Of a DNA stretch of 64,000 bases, positions 25,576 through 34,477 are shown in pieces. The notes under the pieces were generated by a model. The model had not been told where the DNA came from and ran no database searches. It was given only the letters and a program-made list of their open reading frames with translations. Position 1 is the first letter of the stretch. Every line of letters begins with the position of its first letter. Source of the stretch: Dorea sp. 5-2 (GTDB lineage Bacteria > Bacillota > Clostridia > Lachnospirales > Lachnospiraceae). The translations under genes and the position numbers were made by a program. The stretch spans positions 58,870 through 122,869 of the forward strand of contig NZ_KE159781.1 in assembly GCF_000403455.2 (NCBI RefSeq), in the 5' to 3' direction.

Positions 25576-25630
25576 CGTGAGGGTGGTAGAACTGTTGGTT
25601 CAGGAAGGGTTGCAACTATCATCGAGTAAT
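25576..25630 (+). repeat. Second orphan tuf 3' end, candidate attachment site
   Basis: Eighteen codons (REGGRTVGSGRVATIIE, stop 25627-25629) of an EF-Tu gene occur without the gene body; even the preceding Ile codon is present. They match 4946-5000 in protein and end in the same 16 bases. A canonical terminator follows at 25653, so this copy may be the displaced host tuf end. Confidence 0.75.
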
Positions 25631-25652
25631 CAGTAAAAAGCTAGATTTTATG

Positions 25653-25689
25653 GGGCTTTCCGAGAAATCGGGAAGCCCTTTTTGAAACT
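25653..25689 (+). terminator. Terminator after the second tuf tail
   Basis: An 11-bp stem, GGGCTTTCCGA with TCGGGAAGCCC (one wobble), is followed by TTTTT. It fits the native terminator of tuf. Confidence 0.8.
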
Positions 25690-25819
25690 TTGCAACAGTA
25701 AAAAAGTTGTAAGCGGTGCCAAGAAAATTTAAAAATTTGTGAACTTAGAAAAAAGTATTGAAGAAATCCACAAATTTGATATAATTTGTGGATTAACCTA
25801 TAGAAGGAAGGGATAGAAA

Positions 25820-26095
25820 ATGAAAAGCCCAAATGTAAATATTTACAAAGTTCAGATGACTTATTTTTTTAAGGAAAAAAGTGAAATTAGAGCATTTGGA
25901 CTTATTAGTAGTTTGTATAATCAACTGAAAGATGTTTTTAAAACAGAACCGCAATCAATACCCATTCCTGACGATGCACCCGCAGATGTTCCTCGTTGCG
26001 TTTGGAATGATATTAATACATCATTGACGTTTAATTTGCAAGGTATTTCGGCAACTGATAAAATGAAACAAATGGTGGTAGATTTTTATGGTTGA
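25820..26095 (+). CDS. Uncharacterised 91-aa protein, first of a two-gene module
   Basis: The family is not recognised. AGGAAGGG precedes the ATG. The protein is soluble, with a hydrophobic start (VNIYKVQMTYFF) and a conserved-looking VPRCVWNDINTSLTF. It overlaps the next gene by eight bases, implying translational coupling. Confidence 0.55.
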   Translation: MKSPNVNIYKVQMTYFFKEKSEIRAFGLISSLYNQLKDVFKTEPQSIPIPDDAPADVPRCVWNDINTSLTFNLQGISATDKMKQMVVDFYG

Positions 26096-26501
26096 AAGAG
26101 ATTGGACAGCTATTTTCCGCAGAGTAAAAAGTAAGCCGATTTTTATGAAGGACGGAAGACCATCATCAGCTCTGTTTAAAGATAGTAAAGGAGTATTAGT
26201 TGATAGAGACGCTGGTAGAAATATTAATGATATAATATCTGATGAAGAACGTCTACATTCTTTGTATACAAACGGGTTATCTGACGAAGAGATGAGAGAG
26301 CTTGAAGAGGAGTTGAAAGCAGTTATTCAATTAACTGATTCACAGTGTGATTCGGTTAAAGTTTGTGTTATTCCGGATCCGATAGATGGAGAAAATGAGT
26401 ATCATGCGTTGCTTCAAAAATCAGAAACGGAAATTCAATTATCGAAAAGTCAAGCTAAGACATTGGCAAAGTTAGCGATAGTAGTAAAAAATTATGTATG
26501 A
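26088..26501 (+). CDS. Uncharacterised 137-aa protein, second of a two-gene module
   Basis: The family is not recognised with certainty. The N terminus (GRPSSALFKDSKGVLVDRDAG) looks like a conserved catalytic or binding block, and the C-terminal part is helical. It is coupled to the 91-residue protein upstream. A defence or toxin-antitoxin-like role is possible from size and context, but unsupported by a named domain. Confidence 0.55.
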   Translation: MVERDWTAIFRRVKSKPIFMKDGRPSSALFKDSKGVLVDRDAGRNINDIISDEERLHSLYTNGLSDEEMRELEEELKAVIQLTDSQCDSVKVCVIPDPIDGENEYHALLQKSETEIQLSKSQAKTLAKLAIVVKNYV

Positions 26502-26569
26502 TTTCTCTATTGATAAAGAGATAATTAGATGCCCTTAGGAAAAAATATAATACATTTAACAACTCCAGT

Positions 26570-26625
26570 GGGTGTGTAAAATAATCTGTGTAAATCATCA
26601 CAGATTATTCGGCACACCCGTTTTT
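26570..26625 (+). terminator. Very strong hairpin, terminator or IS end
   Basis: The arms GGGTGTG plus ATAATCTGTG pair with CACAGATTAT plus CACACCC, followed by GTTTTT. The outer sequence resembles terminal inverted repeats of IS256-type elements, so it could also be a solo IS end. Confidence 0.6.
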
Positions 26626-27028
26626 GTATAATGCATAATGGATTCGACAATACTGTGATTAGTTGGAAAAAATTGGTAGAATAATTTTTGGGATATGGGC
26701 GGAAAGAATTTTTTAGAAAAAGCAGAAATCATTCTGAAGCCATATTGCAGGGAAATATTATCGTCAGAACAAAATGCATGCGTTTGATTGTGTTGCTTTT
26801 TATGAGCGTAGGTTTGCAAAAGAAAAATTCCGGCCAGGGTTAATCCTCGACCGGAATTTTTACTTGCCATAGCATACGGAGGAAGCTGCCAGTGGCGGAT
26901 TCTGTAGTTGGGATAATCTGTAGTTGATTTTCCCTGCCTGATTACATACAATAAGATTATTAATTGTGAAAGATAACAGCAATCAAAGTAGAAATTGCCA
27001 AGATTACAGGATAAGCAGGTGAGATAGA
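26626..27028 (+). other. Gene-free stretch with a bidirectional terminator
   Basis: No convincing gene is seen. The main structure is a stem AATTCCGG/CCGGAATT flanked by A and T runs at 26823-26862, which would terminate transcription in both directions. Confidence 0.5.
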
Positions 27029-27664
27029 TTGAGATATTATATTGCAGACCCACATTTCTTCCATGGGAACCTAAATACAAAGATGGACTACCGTGGATTT
27101 GCGGATGTGGAGGAAATGAATGGATACATGCTGCAGAGATGGAACGCGAAAGTCCGGAAGAATGATGAGGTTGTGATTCTGGGAGACCTGTCATGGGGAA
27201 AGGCGGAAGAAACTAATGAACTGCTTGGGAAGCTGAATGGGAGGCTCTATCTGATTCAGGGGAACCATGACCGGTTCCTGAAGAATAAGGACTACAATGC
27301 CAACCGTTTTGCCTGGATCAAGCCTTACGAGGAGCTGCAGGATAATAAGCGGAAGGTCATCCTCTGCCATTACCCTATCATGTGTTATAACGGGCAGTAT
27401 CGTCTGGACGGAAATGGGAATCCTAAAGTATATATGCTCTATGGCCATGTGCATGATACCTTTGACCAGCGGCTGATCGAGCAGTTTCAGGAGATTACAA
27501 GGAGCAGTATCCGTGAGAATCCGGATGGGGAGAAACGGGCGATTCCGTCGAATATGATTAACTGTTTCTGTATGTATTCAGATTATACCCCGCTGACACT
27601 GGATGAATGGATACTCTGTGACAGGAAAAGGAGAGAAAAATTATGTGCGGACGGTTCTATGTAG
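27029..27664 (+). CDS. Calcineurin-like metallophosphoesterase
   Basis: A 211-residue cytoplasmic phosphoesterase with the family blocks in order: DPHFFHGN (residue 7 on), GDLSWG, GNHDRF, LCHYPI and YGHVHD. These supply the two-metal site. The TTG start at 27029 follows AGGTGA. It overlaps the next gene by 22 bases. The substrate cannot be told from sequence. Confidence 0.85.
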   Translation: MRYYIADPHFFHGNLNTKMDYRGFADVEEMNGYMLQRWNAKVRKNDEVVILGDLSWGKAEETNELLGKLNGRLYLIQGNHDRFLKNKDYNANRFAWIKPYEELQDNKRKVILCHYPIMCYNGQYRLDGNGNPKVYMLYGHVHDTFDQRLIEQFQEITRSSIRENPDGEKRAIPSNMINCFCMYSDYTPLTLDEWILCDRKRREKLCADGSM

Positions 27665-28274
27665 ATGAGGGGACAGCCAGGGAAATTGAACGGGTAATCC
27701 GTGGTGTAGATCTGCAGATACAGAAAATGCGTACAGGGGATATCTACCCGTCACAGTCTGCTGGTATTCTGACTTGCCACAGCCAGCAGAAAAATCCGTT
27801 GTCAGCAGGTCCTGCAGCGGAAAATTCACTAGCATTGGAACTGAATGAAATGCGTTGGGGATTCCCACAGTATCAGAAGAAAGGACTGCTGATCAACGCC
27901 AGAGCAGAGACGGCGCTGGAACGGAAGACATTTCGTGAAAGTGTATTGCACAGGCGATGCGTGATTCCAGCCAGACATTTTTACGAGTGGGATTCAGATA
28001 AGAATAAGGTGACTTTTTTCAGAGAGGACAGGCCGGTTTTATTTAGGCGGGATTCTATAACCGGTTTCAGGAAGGGGCGCGTTTTATTATTTTTACGACA
28101 GAGGCGAACGCTTCTGTAGGTCCTGTTCATAATCGTATGCCGTTGGTTTTGGATGAGGGTGAATTGGAGGACTGGGTTTATGATGGCAAATTTACGAAGT
28201 ATGCGCTTCATAAGACTCCGCCAGAGCTTTGGCGGGAACAGGAATATGAGCAGCAGAGCTTGTTCCTGACATGA
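27643..28274 (+). pseudogene. Frameshifted SRAP/HMCES-type (YedK) gene
   Basis: The first frame (MCGRFYVDEG, with the catalytic Cys2, to about 28041) shows SRAP motifs such as NARAETALERKTFRES and CVIPARHFYEW. It then changes frame at TTTAGGCGG. The downstream frame continues the family (AGFYNRFQEG, GPVHNRMPLVL) to a stop at 28272. One missing base (expected TTTATGGCGG) explains it. SRAP proteins shield abasic sites in single-stranded DNA. A sequencing error cannot be excluded. Confidence 0.75.
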
Positions 28275-28316
28275 AAAAACCATCTGGTGATTATGGTAAT
28301 CTTATCACCAGATGGC
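28274..28316 (-). terminator. Terminator for minus-strand genes
   Basis: The perfect 12-bp stem CCATCTGGTGAT/ATCACCAGATGG is followed on the minus strand by TTTTTT. Confidence 0.65.
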
Positions 28317-28349
28317 ACAGAAATTCAGTCTATTTTGTTTCCCTGCTGT

Positions 28350-28690
28350 TTATATTGTCTGAGGGTTCGCAAGCGGCTCTACTTCTGCCACGCTAAGGGC
28401 TGAGTATTCCGCAATCTCATCGACTGTCAGCTTTCCCATTTTCAGCATCCTAAGTGCCGTTTCTTTTTTTGTTTCACTAATGCCCCGGTTTAAAATGGTT
28501 CTTGCTTCTGTTTGAATCAATGGTCCTCTCATCATAGCACCTTTTCTATGCTCCGCTTCGGTCCGTGCAGTGTAGAGGTCCACTGAACCTCTTGCGCCCT
28601 TTCTGCACGTTTTCATACTTACGTGCGATTTCCCGGATCACATCACTTGAAAGTTCTAGGATTGAACTGATTGTATATGGTGCGAAAAAG
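28350..28690 (-). pseudogene. PD-(D/E)XK nuclease family (Rpn-like) C-terminal remnant
   Basis: Two frames must be joined. SSDVIREIARKYENV (about 28605-28660) and KETALRMLKMGKLTVDEIAE (about 28395-28460) are the tail of a Rpn/PDDEXK-type transposase-related nuclease. The catalytic N-terminal part is missing. Confidence 0.5.
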
Positions 28691-28700
28691 GAAGAAGGTA

Positions 28701-28910
28701 CTAAAATCCAAACATTTCCCTTATTTCCGCATCGGAAGATTTGGTTTCTTCGTGTTCATATTTTTCGGCAGTATAGTCTCCGGAACCACCGTTATCAAAC
28801 TGTTTTAAAAATTTGAGGGTTCCGGTAACACCTAATGCAGTTTTTAAAGCATTTATTCCATTTTTTGGTAATTCTGTGGTATTTGTAACATTTAACCTTG
28901 TTGTTATCAT
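28701..28910 (-). CDS. Small conserved 69-aa protein, unknown function
   Basis: From the ATG at 28910, preceded by GGAGGTG, a 69-residue protein includes NGINALKTALGVTGTLKFLK and GGSGDYTAEKYE. The pattern resembles short proteins that accompany PIN-type toxin genes, but no toxin is adjacent. The function is unknown. Confidence 0.55.
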   Translation of the reverse strand: MITTRLNVTNTTELPKNGINALKTALGVTGTLKFLKQFDNGGSGDYTAEKYEHEETKSSDAEIREMFGF

Positions 28911-29118
28911 TAATATAACACCTCCAACAACCATTCATTAGGATTCATAACCTTTGTATAAGTCGTAATTGGAGTCTCTTTTCTCTCAGTGTATCTATTA
29001 TAGTCTATTTAAAATAGTTTTACAAGCATAGCAACTATTTCTTTTGTGTCTGAAGTCAGAGGAGGTTACAGCCTTTCTTTTGAATAAAGGTTCCTCATTT
29101 TGGATACAGCACATTTGG

Positions 29119-29640
29119 CTATTTGGTATTTTGACTTAATATCATCTGTAGCCCATGTAGCAGTTTTTCAGCATTTTCCCGAAACTGTGGCAGGAATTCC
29201 TTTTCCAGATCATAGCAGAGATAGAGGATGCCAAAGATCGCCATGAGGTCATTGATGGAAAGCCTCATATCTGTACGCCCTGTTATAAAGCAGAGCTTTG
29301 ATACTCCGGAAATATCGCTTAACACAGGCTGCGCAGCGCAAGAAGGGTATTTTCGATGGTTTCCTTTGCTGCATGATTAAAAATCCCAATAGGTGTCCCC
29401 TGGAAATCAAGATGGAGCACAGCCGCATTGGCGGCCCAGGGATCCGTTGATGTGATCTCTTCCTGGCCGGAAAATAAACTTTTGGAAATATCCAGGCAGA
29501 CAATTTCCTGCTTTTCACAGGGGAATGTCTGTGGGATTCTTTGCGGGATCGTATAGCCCTTCTGGCGGAGACGATGTGAATGGTAGTCAATAGCCTTTGC
29601 CGTTATCCCATGCTGTTCACACCAGATTTTGACTTAAAGC
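29119..29640 (-). pseudogene. IS66-family tnpA/tnpB remnant
   Basis: A minus-strand frame from about 29632 to 29322 reads WCEQHGITAKAIDYHSHRL and ends NTLLALRSLC, as in IS66 TnpA. An overlapping frame (GTG at 29325) starts like IS66 TnpB (CFITGRTDMRLSINDLMAIF), then diverges. The large transposase TnpC is absent. Confidence 0.55.
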
Positions 29641-29961
29641 TCACCTCTTCCTAATCTATTTGGAGTAAGCGTGCATAGAGCAATCGGATGATTTGATAGT
29701 CAACATGCCATGAATGCAAAAACCGGGGAACGGGGAGATGCTTCTCCAGTTAAAGAGATTATCGCACAGATTTCGAGACTTGTAAAAACGCTAGATTATT
29801 CATCATTTACCTTTAAACAATTGGAGTAGTGGGATGAGAGATAAAAGACACTATGAACGAAATTAGGGACAGAATAGGATAACCTTCTTGTTAAACTGCT
29901 GATTTTGTTGTAAAAATAAAGTAATCTAATTGTAAAATTTTTATAAAAGGAGATTGATGAG
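29641..29961 (+). other. Gene-free stretch upstream of the exporter operon
   Basis: No gene is seen. An A/T-rich segment at 29900-29945 presumably holds the promoter of the following operon, but no pair of boxes is clear. Confidence 0.4.
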
Positions 29962-30453
29962 ATGGGAACAAAAAAGATGAAGAAGACTGCGGCAGTTATC
30001 ATTGCAACAGCAACCGTATGTGGAATGACGGCGGGATGTACGCCGAAAGAAGAAAAAATTGAAGTGAATGCCTCCACTTCTCCATACGAAGATATGGTGG
30101 ATTATTTTGAGCAGGAAGGATTCATTTTGGAGGATTGCGAACCGGTTGATATCAATGAAACAACAGGATATCTCACGGACAATACAAACGGAGAGTTTAC
30201 TGAGACGAAGGTGGCGGATAAAGCATATGATTATGATGGACTCTGGCTGTTCTGGTGGGATCAGGAAAACAAGACGGATTTATATGGAAACTATGAGTCT
30301 ATGGCTACTAACCAGGGAACGATAGTCCTTGCTGGAGGCGCCGCGGTTCTTGAGACGGAAGCGGCAAACGGAGCTTATGCGATTGCATTTTCAGAGGACT
30401 ATGAAAAGAAACAGGACGCGGCCAAAGCGTTCGAAACGTTGGAAAACGAATAG
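29962..30453 (+). CDS. Small lipoprotein with WW motif (paralogue of 33986 gene)
   Basis: A 163-residue lipoprotein (lipobox MTAGC). The mature domain contains DYFEQEGFILED, LWLFWWDQEN and a C-terminal helix. No named family is recognised. It is related to the product at 33986: both share a (V/E)xxFxxxG(F/L)I start, a YDG, a WWD.EN block, YES and a similar end. It opens the exporter operon, 68 bases before the first ABC gene. It may be an extracytoplasmic partner of the exporters. Confidence 0.65.
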   Translation: MGTKKMKKTAAVIIATATVCGMTAGCTPKEEKIEVNASTSPYEDMVDYFEQEGFILEDCEPVDINETTGYLTDNTNGEFTETKVADKAYDYDGLWLFWWDQENKTDLYGNYESMATNQGTIVLAGGAAVLETEAANGAYAIAFSEDYEKKQDAAKAFETLENE

Positions 30454-30521
30454 CAGCTCAAATATAACTGTGAAAGTACGAAAGCAGATGCTCTGAAATT
30501 AAGAAAAGGCAGGGAAACAAT

Positions 30522-32252
30522 ATGGAACGGGTTTTTGGAAAAGACAGGGGCAGCATGGGACGCTTCTTCCGTATGCTGCAGAAGGCAAGACTTCCTTATC
30601 TGTGGATTCTTGCATATATTGCCATTACAGCTCTTCTTACCAACGTAGGAATCAGCGTAACGGAATACACGGCCGAACTATTTGCCGGAAATGTGAATTT
30701 TGGTACCGTGGTTCTTCCGTTTTTGGCTTTTACATTACTATCCCAGCTGATCAGTTCGGTCAGTAAGATTATGAGTAACTTATGTGTTGCGCGAATTGAC
30801 CGTAATATCAGGAAAATGATCTGGAGTAAGACCGTCAGGCTGCCGCTTCGATATTACGAAAAAAATAAGCCCAAAGAAATGATTTCCCGTATTACAACGG
30901 ACATCACGGCGATCAGTCAGCTTATCATGCAAGTATTTGTTGCGATTCTCACTTCCGCGTACACGCTGGTCATTACGCTGGGAAAAATCGGATCCTACGA
31001 CCAGAAGCTGATGGTTGCTCTGATCGCGGTTCTTCCGCTGAATTTAGTCATTGCATTCGTCATGGGAAAGATGAAGTTCGGAGTGTTGGATCTGGTAAAT
31101 CAAAAAAATGCAGAGCTGACACAGACGATTGCAGAAAAAACCAATAATCTTCTTCTCATCAAATCTTACGGAAAAGAAGAAAAGGAGCTTCAGACAGGGC
31201 AGGAGAAGATGAAAGGGTTCTATAAGAGTTCGATTTTGAATGCGTGGCTGGGATTCGCAACTCCGATGTATGCATTGGTGGGCGCTATGCAGTTTATTGT
31301 GATCGTGATGGTAGGCCGAAGCTTTTATTCATCCGGCGCGTTAACCCTCACCCAATGGATCGCCTATTATGGATTCGCGGTGAACATCGTTAATCAGCTC
31401 AGCGCGTACTGTGTATATTGGACAACCTTCAAGGGTTCCCAGGGAGCAACCAGAAGGGTAGCCCAGATTATGGAAGAAATGGAAGAAGATATAGAGAACG
31501 GCGAGCATGTGGAGCATCTTTGCGGCGATATTGAATTAAGAGAGGTTGATTTCTCTTATGAAGATAAACTTCTGTTCGACAAACTCAATCTGAAGATTCC
31601 GGCAGGACGCGTGACGGCGCTTATCGGACCGTCAGGGAGCGGAAAGACGACGCTTCTGAATCTGGTGGAGCGTATGTATCCGGTTTCGGGAGGTAAGATT
31701 TTATTTGGGGGCGAAGATACCGCGCGGTATTCGCTCAAGAGCTTCCGAAGCGAGATCTCATACGTAACACAGGAAAGTACATTGTTTGCAGGAACGATCC
31801 GCGACAATATCCTGTTCGGAATTAAGAGAGAAGTCACGGATGAAGAACTGGAAAAAGCATGTACGGACGCGGAAATTATGGATTTTATCAGGGAACAGCC
31901 GGAGGGCTTCCAGACGGATGTAGGCGAGCAGGGAGAGAAGCTTTCCGGCGGACAGAAACAGCGGATTGCTTTTGCGAGGGCGCTTCTAAAACAATCGGAT
32001 TATCTGTTTATGGATGAGGCGACCGCGGCTATGGACATCCGGGGAAAAGATCAGGTATGGAAGAGTGTGAAACGGCATATGGAGGGCAAAACCGTGCTTA
32101 TGGTTGCCCACGACAGACAGACCGTACAGAAAGCAGATTATATCATAGTAATGCATAACGGAAGGATTATCTGTCAGGGAGAACCGGAGGAAGTATATGC
32201 CGAGAATACATATTACCGAGAATTAATAGGAAGTGAGGGACAGGGCAGATGA
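30522..32252 (+). CDS. ABC exporter half-transporter 1
   Basis: A 576-residue protein with an N-terminal six-helix transmembrane domain (about 20-315) and an ATPase domain with GPSGSGKTT, signature LSGGQKQRIAFARAL, Walker B LFMDEATAAMD and an H-loop (VAHDRQT). It overlaps the next half-transporter gene by four bases, so the two likely form a heterodimer. There is no peptidase C39 domain. The substrate is unknown. Confidence 0.9.
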   Translation: MERVFGKDRGSMGRFFRMLQKARLPYLWILAYIAITALLTNVGISVTEYTAELFAGNVNFGTVVLPFLAFTLLSQLISSVSKIMSNLCVARIDRNIRKMIWSKTVRLPLRYYEKNKPKEMISRITTDITAISQLIMQVFVAILTSAYTLVITLGKIGSYDQKLMVALIAVLPLNLVIAFVMGKMKFGVLDLVNQKNAELTQTIAEKTNNLLLIKSYGKEEKELQTGQEKMKGFYKSSILNAWLGFATPMYALVGAMQFIVIVMVGRSFYSSGALTLTQWIAYYGFAVNIVNQLSAYCVYWTTFKGSQGATRRVAQIMEEMEEDIENGEHVEHLCGDIELREVDFSYEDKLLFDKLNLKIPAGRVTALIGPSGSGKTTLLNLVERMYPVSGGKILFGGEDTARYSLKSFRSEISYVTQESTLFAGTIRDNILFGIKREVTDEELEKACTDAEIMDFIREQPEGFQTDVGEQGEKLSGGQKQRIAFARALLKQSDYLFMDEATAAMDIRGKDQVWKSVKRHMEGKTVLMVAHDRQTVQKADYIIVMHNGRIICQGEPEEVYAENTYYRELIGSEGQGR

Positions 32253-33967
32253 AAAACAACAAACATGTAATATCGTTTTTTCTGAGCTTTTACAGAAGGC
32301 TTTCAATTCCCTGGTGGCTCTACCTGATCGCATTCGGAAGCGGCGTGGTTTATGCCGAGGTCGGAATGAGAGTATCGGAGTATCTGGTCCGTGTGAACAA
32401 GGGGGAACTATATAATTCTGTTATTTTAGGTTATGTCTTTTTTACGATTTTTAATGCATTGCTGGGATTTTTGCGGCCGCTTGTGGAAGAGTATGCCAAT
32501 CAAAAAGTGATCCTGCGGGTAAGGTTTTCGATGTGGAGGAAGATCCTGCATCTTCCGATGGATCAGTTCGGAAAGGAACAGCCGTCTTCGCTGGTGTCGG
32601 CCGTTACGAACGACGTAACTCAGGCGACTCTGGTGATCAGCGGAATATTCTCAGGAGCTGCGTCGCTGTTCGGATTTGTCCGCGCCTGTATGATCTTGTA
32701 TCAATACAATTCGCCTCTCGCAGCATACCTTTTGCTCTGCATACCGGTTGCGGTAGCAATGTTTGTCATCGTCGGCAAGCTGCAGTTTACCATAATGAAA
32801 AAGCGCTATGCGGCGTTGAATGAAATGACCACCTTTTTCTCCGAACACCTGTCGGCCGGGAAATATGTAAAAGCGCAGGTAATGGAAGAGAAAGAGCTGG
32901 AAAGCGGATATGCGGCAATCGATTCACGGTATAAGGCAGATATATACTATGCTTTCATGGAGCAGATTCAGGTTCTGACCAATTCCCTCTACTCCCTTCT
33001 TACGACTGTCGTAATGGCAGTGGGCGGTTCCAGATTGATTAACGCCGGGAAAATGGAAGCGACAGGGATTAATATGTTCAGCACCTATATGACGCAGGTG
33101 AATCTCTATATGGCGGAGCTTTTGACGGTGTGGCAGAACGTGATGGGCTCGAAAGGCGCGCTTGTCCATGTCGGGGATATTCTTGATATGGAAGAGGAGC
33201 ATACGGAAAAAGGCAATTCCTGGACAGAATCCGAGAACAGAGATATTGTGTTCAAAAACGTGAACTTTGGATATGGGAGCGAAAAAGAAATCCTTCATGA
33301 CTTTTCCGTTTGCATTCCGGGAGGAAAGACGACGGCGGTGATCGGTGATAACGGTTCCGGAAAATCTACGGTCATGAAACTGATACAGGGATTCTACCAG
33401 CCTGATTCGGGAGAAATATGGGTTGGAGGAAACAGGATAAGCGAAACGAGTCCCCGGGAATGTCATAAAAAATTTGGCTATGTACTTCAGAACAATCCGC
33501 TGATGTCAGGTACGATCCGGGATAACATTCTGTATGGCACAGAAGGAGAAACGCCGGAGGAAGAGATGAAAAAAGCGGCAGGAGAAGCCAGGGCGGATTC
33601 TTTTATAGATGCGCTTCCCAACGGATATGATACGACTCTTGGAGAGGCGGGGAATCGTTTGTCAAGCGGTCAGAAACAGAGGATAGCCATTGCCAGGGCA
33701 TTGATTGCGAAGCCGGATTATCTGATACTCGACGAGGCGGGGGCGAGTCTGGACCATGACACATATATGAAGATCTATCATGGTATCAGGAAGAAGATGG
33801 AAGGCAATACGATTGTTTTCATCGCCCATGATATGCGCGAGATTGCAGAAGCAGACTATCTGGTCGTTATGCATCACGGACGTCTTGAAGCCTGCGGAAC
33901 CCATGAAGAAGTATTTGCCGTAAGCAGGACTTATCAGGAATATCTGCAGTCCACTGAGGCATCTTAA
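32249..33967 (+). CDS. ABC exporter half-transporter 2
   Basis: A 572-residue exporter subunit. The ATPase domain has GDNGSGKST, a signature LSSGQKQRIAIARAL (Ser for Gly in the third position) and Walker B LILDEAGASLD (Gly and Ala where DEATSS is usual). Such deviations are common in one half of heterodimeric exporters with a degenerate site. It is translationally coupled to the first half. Confidence 0.9.
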   Translation: MKNNKHVISFFLSFYRRLSIPWWLYLIAFGSGVVYAEVGMRVSEYLVRVNKGELYNSVILGYVFFTIFNALLGFLRPLVEEYANQKVILRVRFSMWRKILHLPMDQFGKEQPSSLVSAVTNDVTQATLVISGIFSGAASLFGFVRACMILYQYNSPLAAYLLLCIPVAVAMFVIVGKLQFTIMKKRYAALNEMTTFFSEHLSAGKYVKAQVMEEKELESGYAAIDSRYKADIYYAFMEQIQVLTNSLYSLLTTVVMAVGGSRLINAGKMEATGINMFSTYMTQVNLYMAELLTVWQNVMGSKGALVHVGDILDMEEEHTEKGNSWTESENRDIVFKNVNFGYGSEKEILHDFSVCIPGGKTTAVIGDNGSGKSTVMKLIQGFYQPDSGEIWVGGNRISETSPRECHKKFGYVLQNNPLMSGTIRDNILYGTEGETPEEEMKKAAGEARADSFIDALPNGYDTTLGEAGNRLSSGQKQRIAIARALIAKPDYLILDEAGASLDHDTYMKIYHGIRKKMEGNTIVFIAHDMREIAEADYLVVMHHGRLEACGTHEEVFAVSRTYQEYLQSTEAS

Positions 33968-33985
33968 AAGAAAGAAGGAATGATT

Positions 33986-34474
33986 ATGAAGAAATTTACG
34001 ATTGTGTCTTCCCTGCTTTTCGTGTTACTGTTTTGTGGGATGGTGGGATATGTGGCGTCGTCCGAAGACTTTACGCCTCCAAAGGAGGAGGAAGAAGCGG
34101 CCGTGCCTGAAGAAGAAGACAGGGAAGCGCCTGTCTGGAATAAAACGGTGGATGAACTCGTCTCATTTCTGGAGGAGAAGGGGCTGATCCATGCAGACAG
34201 TAAAGTGACGCTCAGTGCGGAAGGTCTGTGTACGCTTGCGCTAAAGTATGACGGAGCCGAAATATACTGGTGGGATCTGGAGAATCTGGATCCGGAATCT
34301 GGCGAGTATCAGGCATATGAGAGTCTCAGGACGAAAGGCGAGATTGATTTATATGGAGCCGGTACGATTATTATGCCGAAGAAAAACGGTCCTTTTGCAC
34401 TTTTATTAACCTATTATGAAGGCGATGTGCAGGCGTTAGAAAAAGCGTTTGGAGAATTTGGTCAGGAGAATTGA
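33986..34474 (+). CDS. Small membrane-anchored protein with WW motif
   Basis: A 162-residue protein with an N-terminal hydrophobic segment (LLFVLLFCGMVGYVASS) that lacks a proper lipobox. An acidic linker and a domain related to the lipoprotein at 29962 (KYDGAEIYWWDLEN, then YESL) follow. The ATG at 33986 is preferred over 33980 for spacing to AGAAGGA. It follows the second ABC gene by 18 bases. Confidence 0.6.
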   Translation: MKKFTIVSSLLFVLLFCGMVGYVASSEDFTPPKEEEEAAVPEEEDREAPVWNKTVDELVSFLEEKGLIHADSKVTLSAEGLCTLALKYDGAEIYWWDLENLDPESGEYQAYESLRTKGEIDLYGAGTIIMPKKNGPFALLLTYYEGDVQALEKAFGEFGQEN

Positions 34475-34477
34475 TTG

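Noticed and set aside
25399..25629. 76-residue open frame ending in an EF-Tu-like tail
   Set aside because: Only the last 18-19 codons resemble EF-Tu; the upstream part has no family resemblance or ribosome site. I treat it as an attachment-site remnant, not a gene.
28565..28816. 83-codon plus-strand frame
   Set aside because: It is antisense to the nuclease remnant and overlaps the better-supported 69-residue minus-strand gene.
29962..34474. Bacteriocin precursor in the exporter operon
   Set aside because: The small proteins lack a double-glycine leader, the exporters lack a C39 peptidase domain, and no maturation enzyme is present.
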